Source: Sporolactobacillus pectinivorans (lineage in GTDB: Bacteria; Bacillota; Bacilli; Bacillales; Sporolactobacillaceae). Taken from it: a stretch of 64,000 nt of DNA. The stretch lies in assembly GCF_002802965.1 (NCBI RefSeq), contig NZ_NXGA01000001.1, positions 376,975 through 440,974 of the forward strand, read 5' to 3'. Made by a program: the position numbers and the translations under genes. This document shows positions 41,298-50,347 of this stretch, one piece after another. Below the pieces are notes generated by a model, which did no database searches, was not told the origin of the DNA, and saw nothing but the letters and a program-made list of their open reading frames with translations. Position 1 is the first letter of the stretch. Each line of letters begins with the position of its first letter.

Positions 41298-42122
41298 TTA
41301 TTCGGCGGGAGAAATAGCCCCTTCTTCAATTAGTTCATCCAATGTATAGTCAACGACTTTATTCTGATCTTTTAATTCAATCTGAACCAGATGTTCCAGA
41401 ATGTTTAACCCAACTACCCGGCCGGGTCCGTAATGGACATTAATCTCTTCACCCAAATCGGGAAGCGCTTTTTTCGCCGACTCATACTGATCATTTTCAT
41501 ATTTAAGGCAACACATCAGGCGCCCGCAGACACCGGAGATTTTTGCCGGATTGAGTGACAGGTTTTGATCCTTAGCCATTTTAATAGAAACCGGTTCAAA
41601 ATCCCCGAGAAAGGTCGAGCAACACAACATGCGGCCGCACGGGCCGATACCACCCAACATCTTTGCCTCGTCACGAACGCCGATCTGGCGCAGTTCGATT
41701 CTGGTTTTGAACACTGCGGCAAGGTCCTTCACAAGCTCACGAAAATCAACCCGCCCGTCTGCAGTAAAGTAAAAAATAATTTTATTTCGGTCAAATGTAT
41801 ATTCAACATCCACCAATTTCATTTCCAAATGGTGGCTGTAGATTTTTTGAAGGCAAATATCCATGGCCGCTTCTGCGTCCTCTTTGTTTTTGCGTACTTG
41901 CAACTCATCTGATTCCGTAGCAACCCGGATCACCTTTTTCAACGGCAGTACAACGTCATCCTCGTCCACCGTTTTTCGGTTAATGACGACCGTGCCGCAC
42001 TCGACACCTCTTGTCGTTTCCACGACTACCTGAGCATCTTTGGACACTGCCAGCTGTTCGGGATCAAAATAATAAATTTTTCCGGCCTTCTTGAAGCGAA
42101 TGCCAACAATATCGTATTTCAT
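41298..42122 (-). CDS. ricT: RicT (YaaT), PSP1-domain protein
   Basis: Part of the RicA-RicF-RicT complex, which acts with RNase Y on mRNA maturation and affects Spo0A activation and biofilm formation. The 274-residue protein has the PSP1 domain and a dense cysteine set, IGPCGRMLCCSTFLGDFEPV and ISGVCGRLMCCLKYE (about residues 160-205), in line with the Fe-S cluster of the complex. Two bases after the holB stop, so co-transcribed. Confidence 0.95.
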   Translation of the reverse strand: MKYDIVGIRFKKAGKIYYFDPEQLAVSKDAQVVVETTRGVECGTVVINRKTVDEDDVVLPLKKVIRVATESDELQVRKNKEDAEAAMDICLQKIYSHHLEMKLVDVEYTFDRNKIIFYFTADGRVDFRELVKDLAAVFKTRIELRQIGVRDEAKMLGGIGPCGRMLCCSTFLGDFEPVSIKMAKDQNLSLNPAKISGVCGRLMCCLKYENDQYESAKKALPDLGEEINVHYGPGRVVGLNILEHLVQIELKDQNKVVDYTLDELIEEGAISPAE

Positions 42123-42124
42123 CC

Positions 42125-43123
42125 TTAACGGATACCTCCTAACCTGATCACCAGTCGTTCAAGAACGCTCAATCCGTTTACATGGGCATCCAGCTGCTTC
42201 CGGGCTTCCAGAATCAGTGCCATGGACTGAAGCACCTGATCCGGAGACATGCGGATTACCAGGTTTTTGAGCACTTCAACCTGATCATCGTAAATCACCG
42301 CTGCATCAGAGCGGCCCAATTGCAACGATAGAGCGTCCCTGTACCAGAACAGCAACAAATCCAAACCAATGGTCATTCTTTGAATACTATCGAAATTGGG
42401 AGAAAACTTTTCATAAATAAAAGGCAAAACAGGTTCGGAAGAATTATTCATACTCTGGACTAATTGTAACACTTGCGAACGCGCTCCCGCAAACCATGGA
42501 TCCGTGCATAAATCGGCAGCTTCTTCAGCATTATGCGTCAATTCAGCGGCAAGCCGGGACAGCTGGTGTGGCTGATCAACCTCTTCCAGCCCCTTTTCCA
42601 CTGCCCGATCAGACAACGGTTTAAAAGTCAATACCTGACACCTCGAGATGATCGTGTCAAGTAGCTGGTGAATATGGTCCGCAGTCAGCAGTGCCAAGGT
42701 CCCAGTGTGTGGCTCCTCGATAAACTTCAGCAGGCTGTTTTCTGCCTGAATCGTCATCTTCTCTGCTCCTTCAATGATGAAGATCTTTCGGCTTGATTCC
42801 ACACCATGTAAAGCAAATTCCTTCATCAGATAAGCAATCTGCTCTTTTTTAATAGCCGCCGCGCCTTCATCAGGACTGACCCGGATGACATCGGGATGGT
42901 TCCCTGAGGCAATCCGTCGGCAGTTGCGGCATTGCTGGCAAGGTTCGCCGTTTTTCGGCGTCTCACAGAAAATTGTCTGCGCCAGCAGCAAAGCAGCCTG
43001 GCGTTTTCCCGTCCCCCGGGGCCCCTCAAGCAAATAGGCATGAGCCAGTTCACGCCTTTGCAGTGCATGCTGCAGAACCCGCGACACAATCTGCTGCTGT
43101 TTCGTTAAAGTCTTCCAATCCAT
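42125..43123 (-). CDS. holB: DNA polymerase III delta' subunit
   Basis: Clamp-loader subunit with an AAA+ fold: HAYLLEGPRGTGKRQAALLLAQ (P-loop, about residues 28-49), the zinc module CETPKNGEPCQQCRNCRRI and FIIEGAEKMTIQAENSLLKFIEEP (motif B and sensor region with SRC later, IISRCQVL). The frame is open to a GTG at 43144, but family members start close to MDWKTL (ATG at 43121-43123, 332 residues); no site is strong, so the start is uncertain. Confidence 0.93.
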   Translation of the reverse strand: MDWKTLTKQQQIVSRVLQHALQRRELAHAYLLEGPRGTGKRQAALLLAQTIFCETPKNGEPCQQCRNCRRIASGNHPDVIRVSPDEGAAAIKKEQIAYLMKEFALHGVESSRKIFIIEGAEKMTIQAENSLLKFIEEPHTGTLALLTADHIHQLLDTIISRCQVLTFKPLSDRAVEKGLEEVDQPHQLSRLAAELTHNAEEAADLCTDPWFAGARSQVLQLVQSMNNSSEPVLPFIYEKFSPNFDSIQRMTIGLDLLLFWYRDALSLQLGRSDAAVIYDDQVEVLKNLVIRMSPDQVLQSMALILEARKQLDAHVNGLSVLERLVIRLGGIR

Positions 43124-43190
43124 GCCGGCCATCTTCTCACTCACTAACTAAGCATGTTCTTATGGGCAGCTTCTCCCAGTATTACCAGGG

Positions 43191-43628
43191 TCAAACATAA
43201 AGGTTGATCAGCATACCCCTGATTTCATCCAGGTGATCTAGAAGCCCCAGCTCATCTTTATTTTTATCCAATAAGTTGTCGGTCAGAGCAATCAGCTTCT
43301 GGTCAATAGTCTTGATTAGGGTCTGCCGCACCCCGCCCCGCTGCCATGAGCGCGATTGTTCCGACTCCAATCCCGCATGGACAGCTTCCTGTATAAAAGC
43401 CTGAACATATTTTTTATAAATCTGCACATCATGAACCGTTCGCGAGACAGAAACCTTTTGAGCCTGTTCATCCACTTTATTCAGTAGCTCTTTCAGGGCA
43501 TCCATTTTCATGGAAGCTTTCTGTCCCGCTAATGTGCTTTCAAACGAAACGGGAACCCTGGCGACAGACGATCCCTGTTTCAGAACCGGATCCTTCATGC
43601 CGGATCCCCGGCTGATTTTAATCCCCAT
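43191..43628 (-). CDS. yaaR: YaaR family protein (DUF327)
   Basis: A 145-residue helical protein with the DUF327 pattern: FESTLAGQKASMKMDALKELLNKVDEQAQKVSVSRTVHDVQIYKKYVQAFIQEAV and IDQKLIALTDNLLDKNKDELGLLDHLDEIRGMLINLYV. No enzymatic motif. It occupies the conserved place between darA and holB. Function unknown. A good ribosome site (GGAGGAGAG) precedes the ATG. Confidence 0.92.
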   Translation of the reverse strand: MGIKISRGSGMKDPVLKQGSSVARVPVSFESTLAGQKASMKMDALKELLNKVDEQAQKVSVSRTVHDVQIYKKYVQAFIQEAVHAGLESEQSRSWQRGGVRQTLIKTIDQKLIALTDNLLDKNKDELGLLDHLDEIRGMLINLYV

Positions 43629-43657
43629 CGTTATCTCTCCTCCGGAAATACGCCGGT

Positions 43658-43987
43658 TTAGAACTGTTTAAATTGATCCACATCCAGCACAAAAACCGTC
43701 GCACCGCCGACCTCCACTTCAACCGGATGCATGACATAACCATCGGCACTGCCGTCCAGAGATGAAATCGGCGACATAATCTGCGTCCTGCTCTTGCAAT
43801 GGTTGCGGATTAGATCCAGCAGATCATTGACCTTTTCATCCTTAGTACCAATCATGAACGTCGTGTTGCCCGCCCGCAAGAAACCGCCTGTGCTGGCCAT
43901 TTTTGTCGTATGAAAATCAGCATCAATCAGTGCTTCCTGCAAACTGCTGCTATCTTTATCCTGAACAACCGCCAAAACTAATTTCAA
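43658..43987 (-). CDS. darA: Cyclic di-AMP receptor DarA (YaaQ)
   Basis: PII-like signalling protein that binds c-di-AMP. KLVLAVVQDKDSSSLQEALIDADFHTTKMASTGGFLRAGNTTFMIG and HPVEVEVGGATVFVLDVDQFKQF match the family from end to end. The frame is open to 44017, but a TTG at 43985-43987 with AAAGGGTG upstream gives 109 residues, exactly the B. subtilis length. Its downstream partner is unknown. Between tmk and yaaR. Confidence 0.94.
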   Translation of the reverse strand: MKLVLAVVQDKDSSSLQEALIDADFHTTKMASTGGFLRAGNTTFMIGTKDEKVNDLLDLIRNHCKSRTQIMSPISSLDGSADGYVMHPVEVEVGGATVFVLDVDQFKQF

Positions 43988-44000
43988 AGGAATCACCCTT

Positions 44001-44681
44001 TCAATCCGTTTTTCCATGCCAGTGTTTCAGCGCTCTTTCGAAGTCGTGCATGATTGTATCAAAAACAATTTCCGGTCGATTTTCGCCGTTTATCAATAGA
44101 ATACGTTGTTTATTTTCTCTGTAAAGAGCAAAAAACCCTTCTCTGACCCTTGCGTGATAAGCGAGCGCCCGCCGTTCGATCCGGTCAAGATCCCCGGCAG
44201 CCCGAGTGATGCCGGCTTCCGGTCCGCTGCGTGCTCTCATCCGCCTGCGCCCGGCCTCAGGGGACACGTCAATCATATAAGTCCGGTCCGGCGACAGTCC
44301 GCCTGTTGCAAACCTGTTGATAGTTTTTATTGTATCAATCGACTGTACAAGACCGTACCCCTGATAGGCAATGGACGCGTCAACAAAGCGGTCGCACAGT
44401 ACGATTTTCCTTTCATGAAGTGCCGGCATGATTTTTTCTTTCACATGCTGGCTTCGGGAGGCAGCGTACAGCAATATTTCCGTCGTATCCTCCAGACGCA
44501 GGTTTTCGGGATTCAGAATAATCGCGCGGATTTTATCGCTGATTTCTGTTCCACCCGGCTCCCTGGTCAACAGATAAGGCAATTTCCGCCTTTCCAGCTC
44601 ATCGGCCAGTTTTCGGATTTGGGTCGTCTTGCCCGAACCGTCCGGTCCCTCAAATGTAATAAACAATCCCTTATTATCCAT
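44001..44681 (-). CDS. tmk: Thymidylate kinase
   Basis: Phosphorylates dTMP to dTDP. P-loop FEGPDGSGKTTQ (residues 10-21), the DR motif CDRFVDASIAYQG (about 97-109) and LTREPGG substrate loop are visible. At 226 residues it is slightly longer than usual (about 212), owing to a C-terminal extension and an arginine-rich LID region (GRRRMRARSGPEAG). It follows yaaO with a 2-base gap. Confidence 0.96.
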   Translation of the reverse strand: MDNKGLFITFEGPDGSGKTTQIRKLADELERRKLPYLLTREPGGTEISDKIRAIILNPENLRLEDTTEILLYAASRSQHVKEKIMPALHERKIVLCDRFVDASIAYQGYGLVQSIDTIKTINRFATGGLSPDRTYMIDVSPEAGRRRMRARSGPEAGITRAAGDLDRIERRALAYHARVREGFFALYRENKQRILLINGENRPEIVFDTIMHDFERALKHWHGKTD

Positions 44682-44683
44682 GC

Positions 44684-46126
44684 TTACAACGCTCCTGCGC
44701 GATAAATAGTGATTTTCCCTTGATTAATACTTTCATTCTGAAAAGCTGCACCGGCGGTCAACCAGTTTTTTACCGCCCCGATCTGCACTTTCGTGATCCG
44801 TTCGCCCTGAACGATAATCGGTATTCCCGGCGGATAAGGGATCACATGCTCCGCGGCAATCTGTCCTGCCGCGTGATCGAGATCTGTTTTTTTACGTTCC
44901 ATGCGGTCCAGCTCATCATACGGACATTCCAGTGTACTCCACATCGGAAAAACATAGGAACTTTTCAGCTCGTACGCCCGCCCCTGATGGAATTTAAAGA
45001 GGCACGCGCCGATCTTTCCAAGCGCCGTTTTGTAATCAATTCGGCCTGTCAGTCCAAGAGTGAACAAAACGCGGTGCGGATCAGCCATCTCCGGATAAAT
45101 CCCAGCTGCGAGCAACTGTTTCTGAAAATCAAACCCTGTTTCTTCGGTCTTAAGCTCAAGTGTAATTTTAAAAGGATCGAGAAGAAACTGTCCCGGCTCT
45201 GCTTCCATAACTTTTATCTTTTTCAGACGCTGCAGGCCTTTTACAAACTGATTCCGATGAGTGATCCACTCATTCAGCTGTCCGCTGCTTAAATGGGCAA
45301 GATAATAACGGGCAAGATCAAGCGAAGCCATGATCGGGTAAGAAGGACTGGATGTCTGCATCATCTCGCGCGCAGACGTTACCCTTTCTTTTGCAACGCG
45401 GTTCGAATTTACGTGCAGGAAAGCCCCCATGGTCATGGCCGGCAGCATTTTGTGGGCGGAATGCACCACCAAATCTGCCCCCATGTCCAGTGTACTGGGC
45501 GGAACCGGTGCCCCCAGCCTGAAATGCGGACCGTGAGCTTCATCGACCAGCACTGCTGCACCGCACGCGTGCGCTTTCGCAATCAGTGTCCGCGCAGCTG
45601 ATGCCGCCATTCCGTAATAATTCGGATAGGTCAGGATCAGCGCCTTGGGTTTCGGAAAACGACGAATGGCCGCTTCCCAGGCGCTGTCATCGACTCCTGT
45701 CGCTAATCCCGTGTCAGCATCGACAGCAGGAGATAGAAATACCGGCCGCACGCCGGCCAGTTTCAGTGCATTGAAAATTGATTTATGACTGTCGCGCGCG
45801 ACAAACACGGCATCTCCACGTCGGCAGGCAGCTAGAACCATAATCAGGTTCCCGGCAGTCGATCCATTGACCAAAAAATAGCTTGCGCGCGTTCCATAAT
45901 AATCACTGAGAAGCTTTTCTCCGTCTCGAAGAATCCCCGCCGGATGATAAAGTTCATCCAGCCCCGCGACTTCAGTCGCATCAATCGAAAGCAGCTGTCG
46001 AAAGATTGCGGTGGCCTTTTCCGGAAAAACCAAACCGTCTTTGTGGCCGGGCACATGAAATGAAAAATGCTGATCCGCTTTATACTTGAGTAATCCGTCA
46101 AAAACCGGTGTGCTATGCTGATCCAT
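44684..46126 (-). CDS. yaaO: Orn/Lys/Arg decarboxylase family protein (YaaO)
   Basis: PLP fold-type I decarboxylase of the major Orn/Lys/Arg group, 480 residues, lacking the N-terminal wing domain of inducible decarboxylases. FSFHVPGHKDG at about residue 23, ELYHPAGILRDGEKLLSDYYG, NGSTAGNLIMVLA, VDEAHGPHF, and SAHKMLPAMTMGAFLH with the PLP lysine (about 228). Substrate cannot be set from sequence; arginine or lysine are likely. First gene of the tmk-darA-yaaR-holB operon. xpaC/yaaN, which lie upstream in B. subtilis, are absent. Confidence 0.92.
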   Translation of the reverse strand: MDQHSTPVFDGLLKYKADQHFSFHVPGHKDGLVFPEKATAIFRQLLSIDATEVAGLDELYHPAGILRDGEKLLSDYYGTRASYFLVNGSTAGNLIMVLAACRRGDAVFVARDSHKSIFNALKLAGVRPVFLSPAVDADTGLATGVDDSAWEAAIRRFPKPKALILTYPNYYGMAASAARTLIAKAHACGAAVLVDEAHGPHFRLGAPVPPSTLDMGADLVVHSAHKMLPAMTMGAFLHVNSNRVAKERVTSAREMMQTSSPSYPIMASLDLARYYLAHLSSGQLNEWITHRNQFVKGLQRLKKIKVMEAEPGQFLLDPFKITLELKTEETGFDFQKQLLAAGIYPEMADPHRVLFTLGLTGRIDYKTALGKIGACLFKFHQGRAYELKSSYVFPMWSTLECPYDELDRMERKKTDLDHAAGQIAAEHVIPYPPGIPIIVQGERITKVQIGAVKNWLTAGAAFQNESINQGKITIYRAGAL

Positions 46127-46266
46127 GATCCATGTCCTTTAAAAACTTGGCGGGAGCCAGCCCTTTGGCGCAGACTGATGCTTTGCTGCCCTTATGCCGT
46201 CGCTTGATTTTTTATTTTCTGACAGCGTTAAAAAACTGTAACTCTGCAATTATTCTCTTCCCCCTT

Positions 46267-46275
46267 ATTCTAGCA
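46267..46275 (-). promoter_or_regulatory. Extended -10 promoter of the yaaO operon
   Basis: Minus strand TGCTAGAAT (extended -10; TAGAAT at 46267-46272). The -35 region is weak. It is the best sigma-A candidate in the 200 bases between the csfB terminator and yaaO. Confidence 0.5.
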
Positions 46276-46339
46276 TAACTCCTAAAAAATCAGTTAATGA
46301 AATAAAATGTCAGGGCAACTGCTAAACTTATATGTATGC

Positions 46340-46384
46340 AAAACAAAAACGGAGAAACATCAGGATCAATCGATGTTCCTCCGT
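46340..46384 (-). terminator. Terminator after csfB
   Basis: Minus strand ACGGAGGAACATC / GATGTTTCTCCGT (one mismatch) with a 10-base loop, then TTTTTGTTTT. Confidence 0.88.
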
Positions 46385-46397
46385 CTTCGCTGTTATC

Positions 46398-46616
46398 TCA
46401 TTTTGCTTTCTCAGCCGGCTCTTTGACCCTTGTAAGTTTCAGGATGGACAGTTTATCCATATAATAGCGGTATTTCCAGTCTGTCACATCGGTTGCTACA
46501 ATTTTCTTCTGGCAAGAATCACAGATTAATTGATTACAGATATGGATGCCTCCTGGCTTGATCTGTCCGCAAATAACGCAGTTTTCACCAGCCGGCTGAT
46601 GCTTCTGCATCGCCAT
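46398..46616 (-). CDS. csfB: Anti-sigma factor Gin (CsfB)
   Basis: Forespore protein that holds sigma-G inactive and acts on sigma-E. The 72-residue protein has the zinc-binding pattern CVICGQIKPGGIHICNQLICDSCQKKIV (two CxxC pairs) and a C-terminal YYMDKLSILK segment like B. subtilis CsfB. The ATG at 46614-46616 has GGAGGTGG at a good distance; the frame opens three codons earlier at a GTG. Marks the right end of the conserved block; bofA/recR/dnaX, which would follow in B. subtilis, are replaced by unrelated genes. Confidence 0.9.
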   Translation of the reverse strand: MAMQKHQPAGENCVICGQIKPGGIHICNQLICDSCQKKIVATDVTDWKYRYYMDKLSILKLTRVKEPAEKAK

Positions 46617-46635
46617 CTTCCCCACCTCCAGTTAC

Positions 46636-46664
46636 AGGATGGCCCAGTCCCTCGCAAACTATGC
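46636..46664 (-). promoter_or_regulatory. Possible sigma-F promoter of csfB
   Basis: Minus strand -35 GCATA (46660-46664), 15-base spacer, -10 GGCCATCCT (46636-46644), one mismatch to the sigma-F pattern GGnnAnAnT. csfB is sigma-F dependent in B. subtilis. The leader would be short. Confidence 0.45.
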
Positions 46665-46805
46665 AGCTGTTTTCTGAAAATATCCTAAGCTATCTTTTCC
46701 CGAGCGATCCACACATTCGCTATTATACGAAATGGTTGCATTTCGGGTGCCTGGACCGACCGCCGAAATCTGGTTATCCGATGGATTTTTACTGTAGGAA
46801 TCGGC

Positions 46806-46835
46806 ATTGACATCCATACACAATAATGATTATAA
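46806..46835 (+). promoter_or_regulatory. Promoter of the ATP-grasp operon (sigma-A)
   Basis: -35 TTGACA (46806-46811), 18-base spacer, -10 TATAAT (46830-46835); both hexamers are perfect. About 95 bases of A/T-rich leader precede the start codon. Confidence 0.8.
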
Positions 46836-46931
46836 TTTATTAAAATTATTAAAAAATTCAAGACTTTATTGCTATAAAAAACCTTATTGACCCATTACAG
46901 TTTTTATTTCTAGTTTGGGAGGAGGTCCATC

Positions 46932-48359
46932 ATGTTTACCATTGATCATTCGAAAACGGACTGCTACAACGAAATGTTTTCTCCTGATGGACAGATCAGA
47001 TCCCATTATCAGAATCTGTATCGCCGCCTGAAGACAATCGGCGGCTCTGAGCTGCTTGAGCGTTCAGTGAAGATTCAGCAGCAGATGATCCGCCAGGGCA
47101 TCACATTTCAGCTCTATTCCGGCAATCAGACTGGAGAACGGACGATACCCTTTGACATCATTCCGAGAATCATATCGGGGAAAGACTGGGAAATGATTGA
47201 GACCGGACTGAAGCAGCGCGTGTCTGCACTCAACCATTTTTTATATGATGTCTACCATGACCAGCATTTCATCAAGGATGGGCTGATTTCCCGGCGCAGG
47301 ATTATCAACAATCCCTATTTTCTCCCCGAAATGGTCAATCTCAATGTTCCCAAGAATGTATATATTGCCTTATCCGGTATCGATATCATTCGGGACGAAA
47401 AGGGGAATTATTATTGCCTGGAAGATAATCTGCGCACACCTTCAGGGCTTTCCTATGTTTTTAAAAACCGCTATCTGATGATGCACTATTTTCCCGATCT
47501 TTTTTTCTCCTCCCATGTCCGGAATATTGAGCACGGCACACAGGATCTGCTGACCGCGCTTCATGACCTGGCGCCGCACCACAAGAATAATCCGGTCGTC
47601 GTTCTTCTCACACCCGGGCGCTATAACTCTGCATATTTTGAACATGTTTTTCTCGCTCAACAGATGGGTATCGATCTTGTTGAAGGATCAGACCTCCGCG
47701 TAGAAGATCAGAAAGTCTTCCTGAATTCCATTGAAGGCAAAAAGCAGGTGGATGTCATCTATCGGCGGTTGGACGACAATTTCCTTGATCCACTCGCTTT
47801 CAATCCCAACTCCGTAGTTGGCGTTGCCGGCCTGATGAATGCCTACAGGGCCGGAAATGTCGCCATTGCCAACGCGCCAGGAACGGGCGTCGCAGACGAC
47901 AAGGCCGTCTATACAAAGGTCCCGGATATGATTCGCTATTTTCTGAACGAAGAGCCTATATTGAAAAACATTCCGACTTATCAACTTGGAAAAAAAGAAG
48001 ACCGCGAGTTTGTCCTCTCACAAATGGAAAAGATGGTTATCAAGCGAACGGCCCTGTCCGGTGGCTATGGCATGCTGATTGGTCCTCAAGCCGACAAAAA
48101 GACAATTGAGGTATTCAGAAACCAGGTTCTGGAACACCCCGGCCGTTATATTGCCCAGCCGACGATCAGCCTGTCCTCTTCGCCGACATTGGCCGGTGGA
48201 AACATCGAGAATCGCCATATTGATCTTCGGCCGTTCATTATTCAAGGCAAACAGATTTCCGTGATACCCGGCGGACTGACGCGTGTGGCGCTGAACAAAG
48301 GGTCGCTGGTCGTCAATTCCTCACAGGGCGGCGGGAGCAAAGATACATGGATTGTCTGA
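46932..48359 (+). CDS. Circularly permuted ATP-grasp protein (type 2)
   Basis: A 475-residue protein of the circularly permuted ATP-grasp/DUF404-DUF407 type: IPFDIIPRIISGKDWEMIETGLKQRVSALNHFLYDVYHDQ is the typical N-terminal block, followed by YYCLEDNLRTPSGLSYVFKNR, VVLLTPGRYNSAYFEH, GVADDKAVYTKVPDMIRYFLNEEPIL and the C-terminal RHIDLRPFIIQGKQISVIPGGLTRVALNKGS...SQGGGSKDTW. Such proteins are predicted peptide or amide ligases; no substrate has been established for this group as far as I know. Excellent site GGGAGGAGG before the ATG. First gene of a three-gene operon. Confidence 0.9.
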   Translation: MFTIDHSKTDCYNEMFSPDGQIRSHYQNLYRRLKTIGGSELLERSVKIQQQMIRQGITFQLYSGNQTGERTIPFDIIPRIISGKDWEMIETGLKQRVSALNHFLYDVYHDQHFIKDGLISRRRIINNPYFLPEMVNLNVPKNVYIALSGIDIIRDEKGNYYCLEDNLRTPSGLSYVFKNRYLMMHYFPDLFFSSHVRNIEHGTQDLLTALHDLAPHHKNNPVVVLLTPGRYNSAYFEHVFLAQQMGIDLVEGSDLRVEDQKVFLNSIEGKKQVDVIYRRLDDNFLDPLAFNPNSVVGVAGLMNAYRAGNVAIANAPGTGVADDKAVYTKVPDMIRYFLNEEPILKNIPTYQLGKKEDREFVLSQMEKMVIKRTALSGGYGMLIGPQADKKTIEVFRNQVLEHPGRYIAQPTISLSSSPTLAGGNIENRHIDLRPFIIQGKQISVIPGGLTRVALNKGSLVVNSSQGGGSKDTWIV

Positions 48360-48438
48360 TCGCCCGGCAAGCGACCAATCGCTGAATATTTTTCATGTGT
48401 GCTGCGAAAATTTAAGGGAGAATTAAGAGGGGATTACT

Positions 48439-49386
48439 ATGATCGGTAGAATTGCAGAATCTCTATACTGGCTTGGGCGCTATCTCGAGCGCATCGAAAA
48501 CCATGCCCGCCTGATCGATGTAGACTATCATATGCAGACCTCGCATGAAGACAGGGATCAGTATCCTTGGAAAGAACTCATGGAGACGATTGGAAATATC
48601 AGCGATTTTCAAAATAAAAAACACAGTTTCACTGAGTCTGATGTGCTCAGCACAATCGTCTTCGATAAAGACAATAGCAACTCAATCATCTCCTGTGTTG
48701 CCAATGCGCGGGTTAATACCCAGACTGTCCGTGAGCGCCTGCCCAGCGAGATGTGGGATGCGATCAACGGTTTCTATCTTTGGCTGAACAGCCGGAAACT
48801 GCACGATCTTCTTTTATACCCCCACACCTTTTTCGAGCAGATTAAAAATCAGACCTCCCTGTTTCAGGGCATCGCAACGTCGACGATGCTGCGCGGCCCG
48901 GAATGGCATATGCTTCAGGCCGGAAAGTATCTGGAACGCGCTGAAAACACACTGCGCATTTTCAGGGTAGTTTACTCCGACAACCATCAGGATATGCCTT
49001 ATGACGATGCAATTGCTCTGTTAAAATCGGTCAGTGGCTATGAAGCTTTCCGAAAATGCCTGTCCAATAAGGTCAGCATTGAAAATATGCTTGATTTCCT
49101 GATTCTGAATGCCATTTTCCCGAGATCCACCCGGTTCTCGCTCGGGCATCTGAAAGATCACCTCGGCTGCCTTTATGTATCGCGCGGTGTGATATCACCT
49201 GAATTTGGCCGCGTGGTGAAGTCCATCGGCAAATTTTACTCACAGCTCGCCTACATGGATCCTGCCGAGATCAGCCGCGCCGGTGTAATTCCTTTTCTCG
49301 AAAAGGAAATCGGACGGTGCAATACGATTGGTTCGGAAATTGGAAAAATGTTTTCTACAAAGGGGGTCAATGTGCTATCCTTCTGA
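48439..49386 (+). CDS. Alpha-E domain protein (DUF403)
   Basis: A 315-residue, all-helical protein of the alpha-E family: MIGRIAESLYWLGRYLERIENHARLIDVDYHM at the N-terminus and GPEWHMLQAGKYLERAENTLRIFRVVY in the middle are its hallmark repeats. The function is unknown; it is nearly always encoded next to a circularly permuted ATP-grasp gene and a transglutaminase, as here. It follows the first gene by 79 bases; GAGGGG lies before the ATG. Confidence 0.9.
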   Translation: MIGRIAESLYWLGRYLERIENHARLIDVDYHMQTSHEDRDQYPWKELMETIGNISDFQNKKHSFTESDVLSTIVFDKDNSNSIISCVANARVNTQTVRERLPSEMWDAINGFYLWLNSRKLHDLLLYPHTFFEQIKNQTSLFQGIATSTMLRGPEWHMLQAGKYLERAENTLRIFRVVYSDNHQDMPYDDAIALLKSVSGYEAFRKCLSNKVSIENMLDFLILNAIFPRSTRFSLGHLKDHLGCLYVSRGVISPEFGRVVKSIGKFYSQLAYMDPAEISRAGVIPFLEKEIGRCNTIGSEIGKMFSTKGVNVLSF

Positions 49387-49419
49387 TTCTGCCGAATCAC
49401 TCCGGGCACATGCCATGCG

Positions 49420-50286
49420 ATGAAATTTCAAATTCTTCATATTACGCGCTATAAATATGCAACAGATATTGCGGACAGTGTCAACGAAATCCGCCTGTCA
49501 CCGCGCACAAACCATAACCAGTCCTGTTACCAGCACATGATTAATCTGTCCCCTCACGCGCCGCTGTACGCCTATGAAGATTATTTCGGCAATCTGGTGC
49601 ATGCCTTTTCGGTTTCCGAACCGCACAGTGAACTTGCCATCAGCGCACACTCGATCGTAGTGACCAATGATCAGTCCAAACCCGGAAAAAGTATCCTCCC
49701 TTACAGTCAGGAAAGAGCCATTCTTGACAGCGAGCCCTTTCTTAATCAGTTTGCCGAGTATCTGAACCCGACAGCTTATACCCAGATCACTGGAGATGTG
49801 CAGGAAATTGCCGCTCATTTTCTGGGCGCGCAGACAATTGAATCCGTGTCGCAGCTGCTCTCATTAATTACCACCGGCATCAAGCGCGACTACATTTACG
49901 ACCCATACGCGACGCAGGTTCAGACCAAGATTGATGAGATGATCAAGCTCCATCGCGGTGTCTGTCAGGACTTCGCCCATCTGATGATCGCCCTGTGCCG
50001 ATGCATGAGCATACCCGCACGCTACGTGAGCGGTTATCAATATATCACCGACCTGAGCGGCGGCAACGCGGATTTTGAGCAGGCCTCCCACGCTTGGGTA
50101 GAAGCCTATATTCCGCAGATCGGATGGACAGGATTTGATCCGACAAACGATGTTCCGGTCACCTGGCGTTACATCATCCTGGCCTACGGACGGGATTACA
50201 AAGATATTGTGCCTGTCAAGGGAGTCTATCACGGGACGCCTCAACAGGAACTTAAAGTCAGTGTCGACGTAAAAAAAATCAGCTGA
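49420..50286 (+). CDS. Transglutaminase-like cysteine peptidase family protein
   Basis: A 288-residue cytoplasmic protein. Residues 1-100 form the N-terminal beta domain of bacterial transglutaminases (FQILHITRYKYATDIADSVNEIRLSPRTN). The catalytic triad is intact: Cys in HRGVCQDFAHLMIALCRCMSIPARYVSGY (about 178), His in QASHAWVEAYIP and Asp in GWTGFDPTNDVP. No signal peptide. Could be an amidase/peptidase or a cross-linker acting on the product of the ATP-grasp protein. 33 bases after the alpha-E gene; its ribosome site is weak, suggesting coupling. A strong terminator follows. Confidence 0.9.
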   Translation: MKFQILHITRYKYATDIADSVNEIRLSPRTNHNQSCYQHMINLSPHAPLYAYEDYFGNLVHAFSVSEPHSELAISAHSIVVTNDQSKPGKSILPYSQERAILDSEPFLNQFAEYLNPTAYTQITGDVQEIAAHFLGAQTIESVSQLLSLITTGIKRDYIYDPYATQVQTKIDEMIKLHRGVCQDFAHLMIALCRCMSIPARYVSGYQYITDLSGGNADFEQASHAWVEAYIPQIGWTGFDPTNDVPVTWRYIILAYGRDYKDIVPVKGVYHGTPQQELKVSVDVKKIS

Positions 50287-50305
50287 CAGATCATTACTTT
50301 CACTT

Positions 50306-50340
50306 GAAAAGAGAGCAGGCGCATGACCTGCTCTCTTTTC
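50306..50340. terminator. Bidirectional terminator between the transglutaminase gene and murG
   Basis: Perfect 14-bp stem GAAAAGAGAGCAGG / CCTGCTCTCTTTTC with a 7-base loop, and T runs on both strands. It serves two convergent genes. Confidence 0.93.
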
Positions 50341-50347
50341 ATTTTAT

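Noticed and set aside
46932..48359. Glutathionylspermidine synthase or glutamate-cysteine ligase identity for the ATP-grasp protein
   Set aside because: The N-terminal FDIIPRIISGKDW block and the RPFIIQGKQISVIPGGLTRVAL end match the circularly permuted DUF404/407 group rather than those enzymes.
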